Of a DNA stretch of 19,695 nt, positions 19,665 through 19,695 are shown in pieces (the first letter of the stretch is position 1; every line of letters begins with the position of its first letter). The notes under the pieces were generated by a model, which ran no database searches, was not told where the DNA came from, and saw only the letters and a list, made by a program, of their open reading frames with translations. The translations under genes and the position numbers were made by a program. This stretch comes from Isohypsibius dastychi. Lineage: Eukaryota; Tardigrada; Eutardigrada; Parachela; Isohypsibiidae. The stretch is taken from assembly GCA_034696485.1 (NCBI GenBank), contig JAQIWT010000469.1:1-19695 (forward strand), given 5' to 3'.

Positions 19665-19684
19665 GGGGGGGGGGGGGGGGGGGG
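19665..19684 (+). repeat. Poly-G run (20 G)
   Basis: Twenty uninterrupted G, the longest homopolymer in the window, ten bases from its right end. Its true length may be uncertain in the assembly. Confidence 0.9.
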
Positions 19685-19695
19685 TTTTAGGGCTT

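Noticed and set aside
1-19695. tRNA, rRNA or other structured RNA genes
   Set aside because: I saw no plausible A/B-box pair or cloverleaf by eye. A covariance-model search was not possible here.

Overview
The window is eukaryotic and metazoan-like. Protein-coding stretches are broken by many short GT-AG introns (about 45-70 bases, a few longer ones carrying inserts), and several conserved animal genes can be spliced by eye with consistent phases. Gene content (Golgi pH regulator, DHX8/PRP22 terminus, MATH-BTB, CUB, a cystine-knot-like secreted peptide), compact spacing and long G runs suggest a small-genome ecdysozoan such as a nematode or small arthropod. The sequence alone does not decide between these.

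Left part. A decayed MATH-BTB (SPOP-like) gene lies on the minus strand at 419-1545. An unassigned, weakly coding-like stretch follows. From 6145 down to 2770 a complete 12-exon minus-strand gene encodes a Golgi pH regulator (GPHR/GPR89 family, predicted 494 residues). Its intron 9 holds a 611-base pogo/Tigger-like nonautonomous element that still encodes a helix-turn-helix fragment. At 6947-7222 (plus) lies the intact terminal exon of a DHX8/PRP22 spliceosomal helicase, with no recognisable upstream exon in the window.

Centre. A two-exon minus-strand gene (8250-8668) encodes a secreted cystine-knot-like peptide. Directly beside it starts an about 8.1 kb DNA transposon (8876-16967) with terminal inverted repeats of about 118 bases. 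Inside the repeats, three 63-base subterminal units at each end face each other in inverted orientation. Its single minus-strand gene can be spliced into 14 exons with unbroken phase, giving one 1522-residue protein: an H2C2 zinc finger and a DDE integrase-like core (D306, D365, E401, exact D35E spacing), a GPY/F-like region, two separate Ulp1/C48-type cysteine protease domains, and two PHD-type zinc fingers. This is a Ginger1-type architecture, and the protease and PHD duplication is the most unusual thing here. A 711-base foldback element with 255-base arms is nested in its left end.

Right part. Next to the right terminus is the front of a secreted two-CUB-domain gene with several reading-frame breaks. 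A candidate 3' end of that same gene sits on the other side of the transposon (8832-8875, followed by AATAAA), which suggests the transposon split it. The last 1.7 kb has no gene I can support and ends near a run of 20 G.
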